From Candidatus Kapaibacterium sp. (GTDB lineage Bacteria; Bacteroidota; Ignavibacteria; Kapaibacteriales; WFXC01): 32,181 bases of DNA. The notes under the pieces were generated by a model, which worked only from the letters and a program-made list of their open reading frames with translations, did no database searches and was not told the origin of the DNA. Shown one piece after another: positions 30,287 through 32,181 of this stretch. The DNA lies in NCBI GenBank assembly GCA_015490805.1, contig WFXC01000017.1, forward strand, positions 65,073 through 97,253, in the 5' to 3' direction. The first letter of the stretch is position 1. The number at the start of each line of letters is the position of its first letter. The translations under genes and the position numbers were made by a program.

Positions 30287-32181
30287 TCACTTCTGTGTTG
30301 TGTTCTGATAGAAAGCATCCGCTGTTTCTGACTCACCCTGCACCTGCCGCAACTGTTGCCGTAATATGGCGTTCTCCGCCTCCAATTCTCGCACCCGGCG
30401 GATCAACGCAGCGCTTCGCTGCTGCAGCGCCTGCGCCTTCTGCTCCAATTTCTGCACATACTCGATCAGTCCCTGGATCCCCACCAGGGCAACACCGGCA
30501 GGATCGATCGTCGAGATGTAATGCCGTGCTTCCGGATCGTTAAGGACTCCTGTATGGAAGAGGTCAAAGAACTGTTCAGCAACCGGTCCAATATGCCGTT
30601 CCAGCGTTCCTTTGTAATACCAGGCGGACACATCCAGTTGTGCGATCTTTCGCAAGATCTCCTGCTTATCCAGCACTTCGAACCGATCCTTTTTTGCCCG
30701 ACTCGAACTATTGACCCACGCACCTGCCCCTGTCAAATGTGCTCCATTGCCGTTCTGATTATCCGTACCAACGTGAATCGGATAATTGCCATCCAGTCGG
30801 TTGATAACCAGATACCCATAGTTTGTGGAATCGAAGAAATACACGCGATAACTGGCATTCGTTGTCGGCTGCACATTGCGTCCGAAGATCAAGACATAAT
30901 CGCCTGAAGCGCTGTTATTCTTGCCGCCAACAACCACGCTGTAGTCTCCACTGACCAGATTGGAATCCCCTCCAACAATGGCACTATAATCACCCGTAAC
31001 CCGATTGAAGCGTCCTCCGCCGACAAATCCCGTAGAGCCGGAAACGCGATTTCGATACCCGCCGGCTATTGCACCATAGCTTTCAGTAACGACATTTTTA
31101 TATCCTCCAAGAACAGTGCTATAGGAGCCCGAAACGGTATCGGCTTCACCACCACCGATAAATCCATAAGAAGCCGTAACGGCATTGTTGTGTCCTCCAG
31201 CGATCACACTGTAATCAGCACTAATGCGATTCCTCTTACCACCCCCGATAAAACTATAGTCAGCGGTTGATTCGATCACGTTTTGCCGACCACCGACTAT
31301 AACATCACCGCGGGTATTTGCCTGAATTTCATTCTGATACCCTCCACCGATGAAGCCATAGCTATCACCGTTACTATAGGCACCGCCATTGCCGATATGA
31401 TTTTCCCTGCCACCAACAATAGCGGCATAATGCGCCGTATCGATCTGGTTACTCCGCCCACCGCCGATGATACTATACTTTCCCGCAACTGTATTGGAGT
31501 ACCCACCACCGATCGTTCCATAATGGGCAATCGACTCGATAACATTCGCCTCTCCTCCTCCAACGGTTGAATAGCCGGCTCCTGCGGCGTTATTGGTACC
31601 ACCGCCAATAGTAGCAGCGGTTGACAGTGCAGCGTTGCCCAATCCACCACTGACAACGGCAAAGTCTGCTCCGGCTGCAACTTTGTTGTTCTTTCCACCA
31701 CTGATCACACTATACGCACCTGCGGCAACCTGGTCATTCGCAGATCGATACGCCTGAAGATCCACGGCACCACGCCCCCGTGCATTGCCACCGTCGTCTC
31801 GCTGCAAGCTGGAATCAGGATTCCAGCGAAAAACGGTTTGGTTATACACTTTGATCCGCACAGGTTGTGCATTCAGCGATCCGATAAACTCCGTTCCGTT
31901 GAGCGTGTTGCCACCCAGCGACCAGAAAACGCCGCTACTGGTTACCGTCGCTGGCTGCCACTGCGATCCGCTCCACCGTAACACCTGCCCGGTATGAGGT
32001 GCTGCATTACTGATGGGTCGACCACGAAGTGCTATCACCGTCGCATTCGTGACCACCCCGCTCAAATCCCCTCCAACCGCTCCACCACTCCCGCCTGCAT
32101 CCCCTGGCGCCCACCTTGCCCCATCCCACTTCAATACCTGCCCCGCCTGCGGCGCTGCTCCGCTCACCAATCGCCCACGCA
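30287..32181 (-). CDS. Fibre-like surface protein with YadA-type head repeats and S74 chaperone, 5' end outside the window
   Basis: At least 630 residues are visible; the frame stays open to the right edge, so the N-terminus is missing. The fragment begins with repeats of the form GQVLxWxGxxW (about residues 10-20 and 61-71). A head of about 17 repeats follows, 14-17 residues each (about 151-420), with core Y-S-x-I-x-G-G-G-x-x-N-x-V-x, like YadA/Hep_Hag trimeric beta-rolls. A peptidase-S74/endosialidase chaperone domain starts SSSRAKKDRF (488) and includes RHIGPVAEQF and STIDPAGVALVGIQGL. A coiled coil (568-613) ends the protein. S74 domains trimerise fibres and often cleave themselves off. 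It lacks a YadA membrane anchor. Likely a trimeric adhesin or fibre. Confidence 0.88.
   Translation of the reverse strand, partial: RGRLVSGAAPQAGQVLKWDGARWAPGDAGGSGGAVGGDLSGVVTNATVIALRGRPISNAAPHTGQVLRWSGSQWQPATVTSSGVFWSLGGNTLNGTEFIGSLNAQPVRIKVYNQTVFRWNPDSSLQRDDGGNARGRGAVDLQAYRSANDQVAAGAYSVISGGKNNKVAAGADFAVVSGGLGNAALSTAATIGGGTNNAAGAGYSTVGGGEANVIESIAHYGTIGGGYSNTVAGKYSIIGGGRSNQIDTAHYAAIVGGRENHIGNGGAYSNGDSYGFIGGGYQNEIQANTRGDVIVGGRQNVIESTADYSFIGGGKRNRISADYSVIAGGHNNAVTASYGFIGGGEADTVSGSYSTVLGGYKNVVTESYGAIAGGYRNRVSGSTGFVGGGRFNRVTGDYSAIVGGDSNLVSGDYSVVVGGKNNSASGDYVLIFGRNVQPTTNASYRVYFFDSTNYGYLVINRLDGNYPIHVGTDNQNGNGAHLTGAGAWVNSSSRAKKDRFEVLDKQEILRKIAQLDVSAWYYKGTLERHIGPVAEQFFDLFHTGVLNDPEARHYISTIDPAGVALVGIQGLIEYVQKLEQKAQALQQRSAALIRRVRELEAENAILRQQLRQVQGESETADAFYQNTTQK

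Overview
The window looks like chromosomal DNA of a Gram-negative bacterium from the Bacteroidota/Chlorobiota (FCB) side of the tree, at roughly 50% G+C. Four things point there. There are outer-membrane lipoproteins and a small beta-barrel. One lipoprotein has a WD40/CarboxypepD_reg/OmpA architecture like Bacteroidota PorE. Two surface proteins are of types common in that group: an Ig-like/dockerin-like protein and a tail-fibre-like adhesin with an S74 chaperone. At least one promoter fits the Bacteroidota -33/-7 pattern (TTTG-N19-TAnnTTTG). Many genes nevertheless have good Shine-Dalgarno sequences, which fits Chlorobiota/Kapabacteria-like lineages better than classical Bacteroides. The phylum call is inference; I could not search a database. 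No rRNA, tRNA, transposase, prophage or cas gene was found.

Layout, left to right. 276-2472 (+): a two-gene ABC-2 exporter of the NatAB/YhaQP type. 2473-2853: a 381-bp gap with a 32-bp direct repeat and a palindrome. 2854-10312 (+): a class II glutamine amidotransferase, then nuoL, nuoM and nuoN (the three antiporter-like membrane subunits of complex I, without the rest of nuo), then nhaA. 17632 down to 10348 (-): an envelope cluster of EamA transporter, mutY, PorE/OmpA-like lipoprotein, class A penicillin-binding protein and a GT4 glycosyltransferase. 19624-17807 (-): a methyl-accepting signalling protein fused to a C-terminal hemerythrin. 19865-20539 (+): phoU behind a good sigma-70-type promoter. 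20765-22190 (+): rlpA and a TPR-like lipoprotein behind a near-perfect sigma-54 promoter. 23536-22114 (-): an SDR and a DedA protein, with an XRE-cupin regulator divergent from them (23594-24205, +). 24355-25749 (+): a FabL/FabI-like reductase and a small beta-barrel. 28058-25779 (-): a YfhO-family membrane protein. 28059-28824: a gene-free island of about 0.77 kb packed with several families of palindromic repeats. 32181 down to 28825 (-): a YadA-head-like, S74-terminated fibre protein (cut by the right edge) followed by a secreted Ig-like/dockerin-like protein.

Themes: ion-coupled energy conversion (NuoLMN, NhaA, possibly the NatAB-like exporter) on the left; cell-wall synthesis and remodelling (PBP1A, PorE-like OmpA, RlpA, YfhO, glycosyltransferase) in the middle; surface display on the right. 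The most unusual signals are outside genes: the repeat island at 28.2-28.65 kb, where five copies of one hairpin keep their stems through changes on both arms, and the sigma-54 promoter with an upstream palindrome in front of rlpA.
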